Under the pieces are notes generated by a model. That model had not been told where the DNA came from. It did not search any database and saw nothing but the letters and a program-made list of their open reading frames with translations. 64,000 nt of DNA, taken from NCBI GenBank assembly GCA_014338405.1, contig JTDE01000123.1, positions 264,106 through 328,105 of the forward strand. Reading direction: 5' to 3'. This DNA comes from Paragonimus skrjabini miyazakii (Eukaryota; Platyhelminthes; Trematoda; Plagiorchiida; Troglotrematidae). The position numbers and the translations under genes are program-made. This document shows, in pieces, positions 12,431 through 23,900 of the stretch. Numbering within the stretch: position 1 is the stretch's first letter; each line of letters opens with the position of its first letter.

Positions 12431-13085
12431 TTTTGACAGTAGTCATAGTAAATTACTGAAGAAGAATAACTTAAAAAGGAATTTGAAATGATGCACGTTT
12501 TCCCAACTGTTCTCGTAAACTTTACAAATGGTATAATTCATACTTTATTTTGGTTAGTGAAGGAAGTCAATTAAAACCTTCTGGGAGCACAGCATTTATT
12601 TTACCCTAAGGCATTTTACATTCACGTGCATGAACCATGGCAAAATAAGTTTTTGTTTTAACTATGGATTCACTAACGTGTTCATGACCCTTAAAAAAAC
12701 TCTTGGGTAGCTTATAAGAACTACTAGAATGTGGTTTCGTAATGTGGGCAATATATTAGTGCTCACTAAGTAGAATCTTCCTTATAATGTCTACGTGGAA
12801 TCAACATTATTCACATCAGTTTTGGAACTACACTGGATAAGTAAGTTTGTTTGGACCGTATAGTCCATGAGTAATGCAGCGATTCAAAATTACTGTCTGT
12901 TTCGCATGCCGTGACATGCTGGGAATTGTCTTGTGGTTCAACTGTAAGTCACGGCATGCTTACCTACCACAAATATGACAAAACCCGACTATAATGTCTA
13001 GTTTTGAAAGGGTCCGATTACAAAGCTCGGAATGCTGCTATCCCATTGAAACAGCATTTAACTTTTATCAACCGAAAATGAGGTT
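12430..13085. other. No supported gene; contains one hairpin
   Basis: AT-rich, with no ORF of note. The only structure seen is the 12-base perfect stem at 12904-12959, listed separately. Confidence 0.4.
12904..12959. repeat. Perfect 12-bp inverted repeat (hairpin)
   Basis: GCATGCCGTGAC at 12904-12915 is exactly complementary to GTCACGGCATGC at 12948-12959, separated by 32 bases. Its role is unknown. It could be a foldback remnant or a chance hairpin. Confidence 0.6.
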
Positions 13086-13089
13086 GAAT

Positions 13090-13915
13090 TGATGTCCTGA
13101 TTCACAACTAAACAACGAAACGTAGAAACAATTGCTGCGCTAATGGAATACCAATTAGTTTGTCGAGTATAAGACAGATAATTTTGAAATTCGAAGAGAT
13201 TGGTTTCTGTTGTTGAACGAAACAGTAGCAACCACTGAAGAGAAGCACAGATGGAGCAGACATCAAAAAGTAGCTCTTATGACAACATACCAATTCCATC
13301 AAAGTCATGCAACTTAGCGAGAGTATACACCAAGAAAATTTTGAAAGGACATCTAATATAGACACTCAAGGAATTTCAATTCCAACGGCTTGTGCTTTAT
13401 GACCCTAGGTGCTACAAATTTTATCTTGGTAGGATAACAGAGCAAATGTTTACTGGATGATAACTGGTGACGAATCAGCCTTGCAACTGTATGAGGTATA
13501 CATGAAACGTTGTTACACACTAACTTAAAACCAGAATGGACTTCACGCGCACGAAAGTAGATCAGTTCTGAGAGGTATAACTGTTGGACTACTGTTTATG
13601 ACAAATGCCTCACAGATAAATGATGAATAGGCAATTTTACAAAAGTCGCAGGCTCCTATCTCAATTTTTAAACGCCCTCCCTTCTGCAACTCTCTCTCTC
13701 TCTCTTGCAGATGCTTTCAGCAAGACGCGGCTGCACCTCATTATACAAATGCCGTTCGTCGTCTCAGTTCAAGAATGTGGACTAGTCGAGATGGAGCACT
13801 CAAGTATTTATGCAGGTCATCTAACAATAATTCCACAGACTTCTTTGTTTTGGGCTAATGAAAAAGAATTCAAAGAATTTTCGGGAAATAAACTCCTCTG
13901 CTAGTCTGCAACACA
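13090..13915 (+). pseudogene. mariner-like (Tc1/mariner superfamily) transposase remnant
   Basis: Three collinear plus-strand pieces match a DDE/D transposase. The first is a helix-turn-helix segment (SSIRQIILKFEEIGF, about 13155). The second is YWMITGDESALQLYE with the first catalytic Asp (about 13455). The third is CFQQDAAAPHYTNAVRRLSS with the second Asp (about 13710), followed by a decayed segment ending TDFFVLG, where the third acidic position should be. The distance between the two Asp motifs, about 80 codons, fits the family. The pieces are separated by stops, and the CT-rich run before the third piece is part of the decay. It would have cut and pasted the element's DNA, but it is now dead. 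Confidence 0.65.
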
Positions 13916-13919
13916 AAAC

Positions 13920-16880
13920 ACAATTACCTTGACTAATTTTCCGTGGTGATCACCACGCCGACTTCTACGGTTGCTGAAAGTTTAGAGTAAATTCCAAGAT
14001 TTTCTCATGGATTTACCTCTTTGAAATTTAATTTAGTGCAATTATTCCTCCATAATGTTCAAGGGTTTATATTTTGATTGTTTGGTCTGATTTTGGTTTC
14101 TACTTAATAAGTATGAACTGAGGAGACAATTACTTCACGCACTAGGCAGTTCAGAGGGTGGGGAACTGAATTTCAAACGCTCATTATTGTCAATTATTTC
14201 TCAGTGACGCCGTTTGCTTTGTAAGTTATAGGTAAAAGCTGGGAATTAAGGGAACGGAACTATGCGGTAGTCAAACATCTGAAATGAACGTCTTCGTTAT
14301 CATCCATTATCACCAGAAGAACAAGGTAGCCAATGCGGACCACTCGTTAATCTTTCACGACAAGTTCGTTTCACCTGAACGCAACGCTGCAGTCAGGAGG
14401 CTTGTGAAATGTTCACCTCCAAGGCTTCTTATTTGTATTTGGTACATGTCACTCGCAAGATTAGAAGAAACAATACGTAACTCTTCACACGGTTTGGAAT
14501 AACTGGGTATGCACGTACTACTAATTTTAAGGTTTATTCATATTGATAGCCCTTTTCGTAGCATTATCCAGGTGAGTATTGCTATTCTAAGTATTGGTAG
14601 TATTTGCACACTTCCCCACTGTCGATGGCGGAGTCCGCTTCTTAAATTTAGTGACCGGACACTTTGTGTTCGACGCAAATCTTGGTCTTCCATTGGCTTA
14701 GCTTTGATCAAATTATGCAGTATTTACTGATGTGTAGTCGGAGGATTTGGTTGATTTTACCGATACAAGAATAGCACTTGCTTACAGGTTTCACGCTCAC
14801 ATAGACTTTCCTGTCAGCCACTTTAAAGGTAAGCGAGTTTAGATTGTATCTAAGCTTACCCCCAGTGCATACCGATGTCACGGTCGGGACATGAACTCTG
14901 GCCACACTTTCATGTGACACCCGGGTTGACTGCCGGACCACCATGACCGAATTAGCATACCCGAGCGGTTGTTTCTGCATTTTGTGAACTATACGTGGAG
15001 CTGTAGTTCTGTTTGAACATGTCCCTTGCAACCAACTTCTGATTACCTTCTTAAAAACTCACCCTAAACAGTCAAATGTAATTAGCCTCATTCGCTGTTG
15101 ACATACATGTCATACTCGTTTTGAATGAACTGCAGCGAGGTAAAGTTGGGCAACCCATTACCTACACAATTAACTTGGTCGCGCTGCATTCAGCTACGCA
15201 TACCGGCTAACAGGCGACTGACTAGTCCCAATACGATTATGTCATTAGAACTGGTTAGTAGCCTACGTCTCCTTGACCAGAGATCAGCGTTTGTGCCAGT
15301 GCTTCATATCACACCCACCCATCTGTCTCTGGATAATAAGTCATTCAGCTTTCCAGGTCTACCTTTCGGATGTTTCCGTATGGACGCCATTAACAACTGC
15401 TTGCTGTTGTAAAGACAAATCGAAGTATAGGCGTATGTTTCTGACCCATTTAACTCAGTTATAGAAGCAACGGTGGTAAGAACTAACAGAACTTAATGTT
15501 GGAAAAATCACTGTCACATCTTAGTCTTATTTCCTTTCCTAAGTTACCGAAATAACAAACAGTGGATGTCGAAAGCTGTCCCTTCGGCAGTTAAATCATC
15601 AGAGGTATTTTCCTAATGGGACCGAGTTAGCTCGAAACAATCGTTGCTTCCTGAAGTGATGATATTATAATAAGTAGAATCAATGGGATTATTTGAACGG
15701 TTATACCAGAATGACTGCTAAAGAACTTGCTACCATATTAAATAAATTTTGAGAACGGATTGTAAGACAAACAGTAAATTCGTCAAAGTATCTTGTAGTG
15801 AACAAGAATTGCACAACCACCAGTCCCCCACTAAAAGTAGTGAATGAAACTGATTCCGCTCACCCCTTGTGTTATCCGATTTTGCCAGAAAAATTTCGAT
15901 TTGGGGAGAATAATCCGCAAATTATGGAGTTTTACATAGCAATAGCCTTGTCCAGTCGAAGAAGCTGGACTTTTGCTCATTGAGCATGTCGTCAACTTAA
16001 GACCTAAGTGAATAGATCCGTTCTAATCTGCCAGAGTGAATACTGCCTGGTTGTATGGTTGATGTCGATAAATACAAAACGAATGATGATAAAAGTCTCA
16101 ACGATAACTTCAATTTTTGTATGCAGTTCATCTTAGCGATCAGCATTGATAGCTGTTTCACCTCAATCCCAGTCGCGTCAAGACATGTAAGCTTGATTAT
16201 GTGAGCAGATATAAGAATGAAAGTCTATAGACTTAGTCCTTGTACCTTTTTTATCTTGGGATTTATAGATAAAAATTTTGGGTGTTTAAGCAACATGAGC
16301 TTTTTTCTCGGTATTAGTATAAGTTCACTTATGGAGATTTTTTTGGTCCATATCGATAAACTTGTCCAACGTGGACAAACGGCGAATAAACAGATAGTGA
16401 AACTGGATACATCACACCAGAGTCCGGACATCGTGCAAGAGTCTTTACTGTTAAGTCTCCAAACCATGTGGAGTTGACTAAAACTATGGCAGCCGGAACA
16501 CGACTGGCAGTCGATATTCAATTACTCATTTCGGTTGAGGTCTGTCAGCGTACGAATTCCTAGTACTGGGATTATTGTTGTGTTCACACTGCCTTGGTAG
16601 TTATTCTTTTTCACAGAATACAGTTTGTCTGAACCCTGGAAGTAAATGACGAAAGTAAAACCGTTGCCATTATTGGCAATGGATCAATGAATTGCTCAAC
16701 CATACTAATCATACAGCATACAACAGAAAAAACAAGGTATGCTGATAATAAGAGTACCGTATAAATATTTGCATGTTAACCCATCCCAAAGAAATAGTTC
16801 ATTGCAGTAGGAAACCAAGCCATACATAACAGTAATTGAATGGGTTACTTGTAATGCAGAAATGATTACAATATAAAAGT
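13920..16880. other. No supported gene
   Basis: AT-rich. ORFs of 70-107 codons at 14284-14730, 14708-15031 (minus), 15125-15412 and 16217-16521 have no recognisable domain and often overlap on both strands. Confidence 0.4.
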
Positions 16881-16882
16881 AA

Positions 16883-17172
16883 CGATGTGACGAACAATTG
16901 TTTTCGATAGTTCTTTCTCAAGTCAATACAATTACATAGGTTTCATCATGTCATCGTGAAAAACAGAAAGTGACTGTTCGCGAGTGAGAATAAAGGTTAA
17001 TACTAGATTACGAACACAATAGTTGACCAGGCCACAGTCAGGGTCGAATGTTTGTGTGAGGTTAGACTGGATGTGATTGATCTGTAGTCACGGGAAGCTA
17101 CAAGAACTGAACAAATTTCTTTTGAGATCACAGGTTAGGGTTGCGTAATCTAATAGCAATCGATTCGGCGGT
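16883..17172 (+). repeat. Penelope-like element 2, left arm of foldback
   Basis: This is the reverse complement of 17383-17715 with a few indels. Blocks shared between the arms include GATGTGACGAACAATTG, CTCAAGTCAATA, CAGTCAGGGTCGAATG and the segment around AACAAATTTCTTTTGAGATC. It is homologous to the left arm of element 1. Confidence 0.85.
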
Positions 17173-17364
17173 TCAATAGGTTTTGAACTGGTCTCAGTTC
17201 CTGTTCTACTGCACCATCCGAACAAATCTTTCTTGCTGTAGTTGCCAAGCCTCAGGCTAGATTTCGTTTCTCGTTAAGGGGCACAGAACTGTTGAAATTG
17301 GTGGGCTGATCAGTCCATGTAGATTTGCGATATATCGACCTACTCAGCCTACCGTCCCGACTTC

Positions 17365-17457
17365 CGTCAACGCTTTCGGTCGACCGCCGAATCGATTACT
17401 ATTAGATTGCGCAACCCTAACCTGTGATCTCAAAAGAAATTTGTTCAGTTCTTGTAG
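17365..17457 (+). pseudogene. Penelope-like element 2: last codons of the endonuclease ORF
   Basis: The frame reads RFRSTAESITIRLRNPNL, a stop, then SQKKFVQFL and a stop. It is nearly identical to the C-terminus of element 1 at 10735-10819. The 210-base spacer before it (17173-17382) is too decayed to show the GIY-YIG core. Confidence 0.7.
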
Positions 17458-17715
17458 ATTCCCGTGACTACAGATCAATCATATCCAGTCTAACCTCACA
17501 CAAGCATTCGACCCTGACTGTGTGACGTAACATCCAGTTAACGTCCGGCCTGGGCCTGACCAATTAGAGTGTGCGTATTCTAGTATTAGCCTTTATTGTC
17601 ACTCTTGAACATTCACTTCTTGCTTTTCGCGCTCTGTCTTATGATGTCTTGATGAATCCTATGTAATTCTATTGACTTGAGAAAGAATTATCGAAAACAA
17701 TTGTTCGTCACATCG
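17383..17715 (+). repeat. Penelope-like element 2, right arm of foldback
   Basis: This is the partner of 16883-17172. It holds the final coding residues, the 3' untranslated region and the element terminus. Some similarity to 12310-12430 continues to about 17760. Confidence 0.85.
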
Positions 17716-17719
17716 CTAA

Positions 17720-20098
17720 TTTTGATGTTGTGGGAATTTTCCGTCATGATTACATTACCTTAGACCAGAAAACTGTAGCTGTCACAATGATTGGCCCCAA
17801 ACCAACGTGTTCTGTCTATCAGCTAATCTGCCGTCTAATTGCGCACAAACTTATATAGACAGAATTGGTAGAATAGTCTAAATGAGAAAATGCGAACATA
17901 AGCTGCAGAGGCTAGTGACCAATTTGTTAAAACCCATCACACGAATCGATGGGCGTTCATGTAACATTATCCCCCGTCACCTGTTAAACATTAATTGGAA
18001 GCTGGTCATCTAAAAGCATTGATCACTGTAATCTAGTGTATAGTCGACCGGGTAAATTGATCAACTCCTAGGTTAATTCGAAGCAATACCGGGGATACGT
18101 TCACAACAACGGTAAAGCTATCGTGGTTTTAGTTTAAGCTCAACGATGATACAGTTATATTCGAGGCTAATGTATTTTTGCATTAGCCTTGTTTTGCTTG
18201 TCACACTTTTTGAAGTTGACAAAAATGGGAGGAGGTGATTCTTATCGTAGACTAAATGTTTTTGATAAGTTGGTAAACCCACTTACCCTCATCCATGATA
18301 CTCAAACTAGCCGTCATATGTGACTTTACCTCAACAGTTATTATGTTTCCTTCAAACAGTTATTTTCACTAGTCTATAATTACGGCGATTTTCTGATTAA
18401 ACTTTTTAAGACGTACGACAACCTTGTTCACGCAGCCTTGGTTCTGATGGTTTTAACTACGTGTACCAGGATCGTAGCAGTGTTTATTTTGACAGCAAAT
18501 CCACTCAACTTGTCGACATGCACAACGTATTGAATCGCTGCTGATAGATACTGTTGCAGTGTACCAATGCACACCAGTGACTGTATTGGGTACAGCCGAG
18601 GTACTGATGTACTCATGTCTCTGTCAACGTGTCAACGTGTCCGGGTGAACCGCCAGTCAACCTCTCAAACGACCATACTACAGCGCAGCAGTAACCGAAA
18701 ATTGTAAGAAAAACAATGTCATTTTTGGGTTTGCTGATATGATGACCCTTGATGGTTTTGTGTATTTCAATGGTTGTTTGTCTACTTGTTGATGAGACAC
18801 TACATACATACGTACGCACGCGCAATACTGAATCACTGATTCATGGTGCGGAACAACATAGATAGAAACAGTGGGTGGTTGGTAACAGGCTCTAGCGGTA
18901 TGCGTGGCAAGCTGGTTGACACTTAGGACTATGTTTCAGTCTGTGCTTGTTCTACGATGACAGACTGACAATCAACGGCTGTCAGCCGAAGGCAAGAGAC
19001 AGCGAGGAAAAGGTTGACGGGTTCTGTACAAACCTACTCATGATCATCGTCATGTCAAACCAACCTGTACTACATATGCCTTATATCTTGACTTCAAATC
19101 CTAACGACGTCTCGTTATTAATCTGTCGATCTTATTTGCGTCGATTTTCTGATAACATGGACAGTTCTGACAACCGTAAAACTAGCTTCCGTTATACACA
19201 CTCACCAATCACACAAACACGTAGATGCACATGAGGGACTGTGTGTAGGATAACCAGACAGACGGCATGCCACAGGGGCGTCTTGCGGATCAACACTATT
19301 TCTCAGTGCTGTTTTCACTCTAGGTCGACTTGCCAACAAAACTGACAGCCAGTGATAGTCTCGTACTACTGAAGACCCACCAAATAAATAAGCATACATT
19401 TTTAAAATTTTAATCTACACAGGATTAATTCTATTCACATTAATACATATGTCTGACACTAGGTCAAGTCTAAATTAAGTCAAAGTGCTCTATGAAGTTT
19501 TTACAGAACCATGTAAGGGACCAGCTAAACAGGTACGTAAAAGACGACTTGAATTTAACCCATCGTCTTCGTAACGGACTAACAACTGCGTAGCTTTTAG
19601 ACAAATCTTAGATTGCAATGCTAAGATATACATTTTGTTACTATTACAGCTTGTTTCGTTACGCACGTCCCGGGTTTTCCTTGTCTGATACCGTGTCTGA
19701 TACCTACCTTACCTACTGCGGTCAATCTTGATAGTTTTATAAGGATCCCGGGACACCTGAACCTTTCCTACAGGCTTGTCTTGTGCGTGTTTACTTGTCT
19801 GTTGGCTACAGGGTTACCGGTACAAACTTAGTGTTATTCAATCCACCGGAGCAACATGTACATTCGGCCTAAAAGCATTTTGCTAAATGATATTTTACTC
19901 TAATGCATCAATACGCTGGAAGTTTTTCGTGAATTTATCAATAATTTTCCTTTCAACTCATTCGTATCTACCGTTTGACGGAAATCAATAAATGCATGGG
20001 GGTTTCCCTTTCATTGCTAGGTTTTGCTTCCTGTCTTAGACAGGATAACAATCAAATAGCACTAAGTATTTAGAAAGTGAACAACTTCCTAGTATGTA
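17720..20098. other. No supported gene
   Basis: AT-rich with scattered short ORFs. None has a recognisable motif and no repeats were found. Confidence 0.4.
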
Positions 20099-20112
20099 TT
20101 ATGATAGATCTG
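20099..20112 (+). repeat. Left target-site duplication of Penelope-like element 3
   Basis: TTATGATAGATCTG occurs here and again, in the same orientation, at 20933-20946, exactly at the two ends of the foldback element. A 14-base direct repeat in this position is best explained as a target-site duplication. Confidence 0.75.
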
Positions 20113-20932
20113 AAACAATTGGTTCCCTTGAACAGTTTGAACAAAGCAGTTAGAACACGAACACTGGTAGATGCAAGCACTTCGTACTGACTCGTCAGTA
20201 CCAAATTTACAATAACACGGGTGCGTATTTTATAACGAACAACTAGAGGGGTGGATAATCAATAAGCGGTTTAGGATAGGTCATTAGGTCCAGGGAAGGG
20301 TCAAGTTCACAAACAGTTGTTTCTGAACCCAGAGAGCTGGCTTGAGTCGATTGATTGCGACTGCTTCGGCAAACCGTAATAATCTTGAGTTTGAATGACG
20401 TAACAGGATTCTGAATGCACAAGATGGATCGATAGCGTGACCAGTGGTCAGGACGTGTCTAGCGATTGAGGAAGCCGGCAGTTTACGCGTTTCAACAGCA
20501 TTGCTGTTCTCCGGTAACACGGACTTCTGCTCCAGAATGAAGGAACATCTACCTAAATGGGTGCAAAAGTCCGTGTTACCGAAGAACGGCAGTGTTGTTG
20601 AAACGCGTAAACTGCCGGCTTCCTCAATCGCTAGACACGTCCTGACCACTGGTCACGCTATCGATCCATCTTGTGCATTCAGAATCCTGTTACGTCATTC
20701 AAACTCAAGATTATTACGGTTTGCCGAAGCAGTCGCAATCAATCGACTCAAGCCAGCTCTCTGGGTTCAGAAACAACTGTTTGTGAACTTGACCCTTCCC
20801 TGGACCTAATGACCTATTCTAACCCGCTTATTGATTATCCACCCCCCTAGTTGTTCGTTATAAAATACGCACCCGTGTTATTGTAAATTTGGCACTGACG
20901 AGTCAATACGAAATGCTTGCCTCTACCAGTGT
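20113..20932 (+). mobile_element. Penelope-like element 3: near-perfect foldback insertion
   Basis: An 820-base insertion made of a left extension (20113-20160), a left arm (20161-20524), a 44-base loop and a right arm (20569-20932). The arms pair around a fixed centre at 20546.5 from end to end, so there is no net indel between them. I count only occasional mismatches, roughly 95% identity. The left extension of about 48 bases is present on one side only, as described for Penelope pLTRs. The ends are flanked by a 14-base direct repeat. Coding sequence lies on the plus strand, in the loop and right arm. It is the youngest-looking element in the window. Confidence 0.85.
20528..20809 (+). pseudogene. 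Penelope-like element 3: C-terminal part of GIY-YIG endonuclease
   Basis: Starting in the loop, the frame reads CSRMKEHLPKWVQKS (the R..EH helix of the GIY-YIG fold). It continues through SSIARHVLTTGHAID and FAEAVAINRLKPALWVQKQL to a C-terminus ending TLPW, then a stop. This matches the end of the other Penelope ORFs here but is a separate lineage from element 1 (different residues throughout). The core Tyr and Gly-Arg-Thr strands are absent, because the sequence upstream is the inverted arm. The 28 codons that extend this ORF upstream, and the whole mirror ORF at 20284-20649 on the minus strand, are products of the palindrome and not separate genes. Confidence 0.85.
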
Positions 20933-20946
20933 TTATGATAGATCTG
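20933..20946 (+). repeat. Right target-site duplication of Penelope-like element 3
   Basis: Identical to 20099-20112. Confidence 0.75.
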
Positions 20947-20949
20947 TTA

Positions 20950-23900
20950 AGTATTAAACTAAGGAGCCACATCGAAAACCCCAAAATGTTATGCCGCTTA
21001 ATCACCCACTGTGTATTCCGTGTACATCAACCATTTTGAGGATGGAATACCTTAGTTAAGGTATCCTCAGTAACCAACAGGGGCATCGATCAAGGCAGCA
21101 AGTGAGCATTGTAGTACATAACCGGTAGGCAATATTTCGGATTTGTCAATTATAAAACGACTGGTTTAAGGTTTCTAACCGATTGCTTTCAGATCACTTC
21201 TTGGAGGACGTCATACTAAATTAAAGCGGATACATTTAGTAAACGATTTTCTCAACCTTGTTTGTCTGCATGAACATTAGTCATTTCAAAAATATTGGAA
21301 TGATTTAGAATATTTGTCCTGCTATCCTGAAGAAAAACTCTTAATTTTCCTGACCCTTCACTTCGTGCTGATGCTGTTTGTCGTCTAAAGACACAGTTGA
21401 TGAAAGCATATGGATGCGAAAACTGTGAATTTTGCGTCTTGATTAAACCACTAATCACCTGACTATCAAGTAAGAACACCGTAGATCAAACGATAATACT
21501 ATTCAAAAGTCTAGAGCAAATTGAGTGGAATTTACCTCCACATATTAACTGAAGCAACTTTGCACTGTCACTCTAAGAATATAAATGGTAGCCTCTGTGA
21601 CTTGGAATGAATAAAAATCGGAAGATGGATTTCTTTAAAGAAAAATTCGGAGTTGAATTATTAAAATAGACTACGCTGCAGGAAGTAGGAAATATTTAAT
21701 TACTGGGAGTATTTCTTAGGACAGGAAATGGAGGTAGGGACGAGACCAAACAGGAAATGGTTTAAGAAGCATCACGGTATTCTTCGATTGATTGACTTTT
21801 GTCTTCGGACCGTTAGTTCCATGAATCTTGATTGAACTATGGGTTTCGGCTGACTGTTATTCAAATGAACAAACATTTAAGACCTATGATGAATTGCCAT
21901 GTCCATAAAACATGTTGGTATTCATTCACATAGTAGTAATGAGGCACTGTTTAAGTCAACGCTTATTATTCCTACTGATAGAAAGGTGATCAACTGAAAA
22001 ATGCTGGCTATACCGTTTGACAACCGTTACGTCGGTTGCATGATCAGGATTGCGTAACATTTTTAAACGAGTGATGCCATAACAAAACGAAGGAGCAGTG
22101 GTCTTGCCGATTTGAATGTTATCAGTGAACAGAAATAAGATACACATTTATCCATTGGAGACGTCCTCATTGTTCACAGAGATGGCGATGTACTGAATAA
22201 AACTTCTATATAAACCAAGCATCCAATGGTGCTTCGAAAATTGTCCACATGCACAAGACGCACTTGCTTATGTGGTCCATTAACAAAAGAACTTCCCTTA
22301 CGTGCAACTACTTTACCACGGACACTAGTAGATAAAGTCAACTTGCTTGCATATAAGATCTGTTTTACCTATCTATATCTATCCAGTCAGAGGGATGAAT
22401 ACCCTTAAATTTCAACATTTCTAGTTTCATTTATTAAATATATGATATAGTGCTGCTGAAATCGTGCTCATTAACCTTACTAACAAGTCACCGTCACTAT
22501 CCACCAACTCACACTAAGTTTACCAGTTTGTATGTAACTGGAGTAAAAACTACACCGGAAGAACTGACCAGTACTAGTGTTTTAAGATGAAAAAACATAC
22601 ATCAAAATGGATGTACAACGTGACTGTGTAGCCTAACCCGTTTAACCCAAGTACACGCAATTTTCTGACTTCGTCAGTTGCCAGGTGCATAGTGCTCAGA
22701 GGTCAGCTGCACAAGCGCGACCAGCTATCCCAGTACAAACCGCCTTCCATGAACCGACGCTTGTTGTGTTTCGCTGGGACGATCTACTATGGACTTTCCA
22801 AGGCAACATCACGTGTATACAAGCTGTTATTTGCAAGCTTCTAGCTGTCATGAACATAGCTGTTAACACAAAAGTTTTCCACCCTATATGATTTGGTTTT
22901 CTTGTTCCCATTCCGACCCGACTACATGTTGCTCTAATGTAATTTGACTCTTCTCTGTGTATTTTACTCGGTTTTGCTTGGTATCTAGCCCTTATGTTCA
23001 TTTTAATACGTTTACCTGGAGAATACATCAGGTCATGACCCTATCACCTACCTTGAATGCAGTCAGCTCTCTAAAGACCACAACCTAATTGATTGGGTTG
23101 CGGTAACGCTCAGACACCTGTTACCGCCACTGTCCAACACCAACCAGTCATACTGGGTGAGCGACCATATCGATGTGTGGACGAGTCCACCATAATCCCT
23201 ATGCACTTACAGGTTTGGCCTCAACAAGTGCTCTTTACGGGCTACCACGAGGCGGACCAAACGTCATTCTCAAATAATCTCGCTTCACGTAAACCCACCT
23301 GCTCGTAGCAGGTTAGTAAGGAAATGGAACTAATTATCCACCAAGTCTTTTAGGTCGAGTTTTCTGGCACACGACGTTACGGAGTGTATCACGTTGGTCT
23401 TGTGTTAGGTAGGGTTTTCACATGTTTGGACGTGAAAAATTGATACAAGGACCATTCATGATCGAAGTCATTTAAAGGATTTATGAGCATCGTCCACACA
23501 GCGCACATCAACTCTAGCGATAGAACTCAAGCAACAGAACGATATTTACTGCGACAACGGGAATTATTCGTCCGCATAACTAACCAGTAGTCACTATGAC
23601 GTGGTTGAGGGTGCCAGACAGGCGGTCGCTGCGGAGACTAGGGACAAGGTCAACATACGATCAAACAGTGTAGAGGGTGTTGCGTGACCAGACTGAGGAG
23701 CTAACTTCTGAGATATCGTCGTTTATATTTGATTTCTCTGTGAGATGTTTCTGTTGTATCAATAAGTGAGTTCGTCTCATTCTACCGCATAATTTTACTT
23801 TGGAAATTACGGAGACAATAGCTACAAACTTCATTTTACAGTGACAAATGCGACTACTTCGGGTTGATAGCAACTGGACTACAGCTAATGTCGTCATTTA

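Noticed and set aside
20284..20649. 121-codon minus-strand ORF nearly identical to the plus-strand ORF at 20444-20809
   Set aside because: It is the mirror image produced by the palindrome. Only the plus-strand reading gives the continuous endonuclease helix across the loop.
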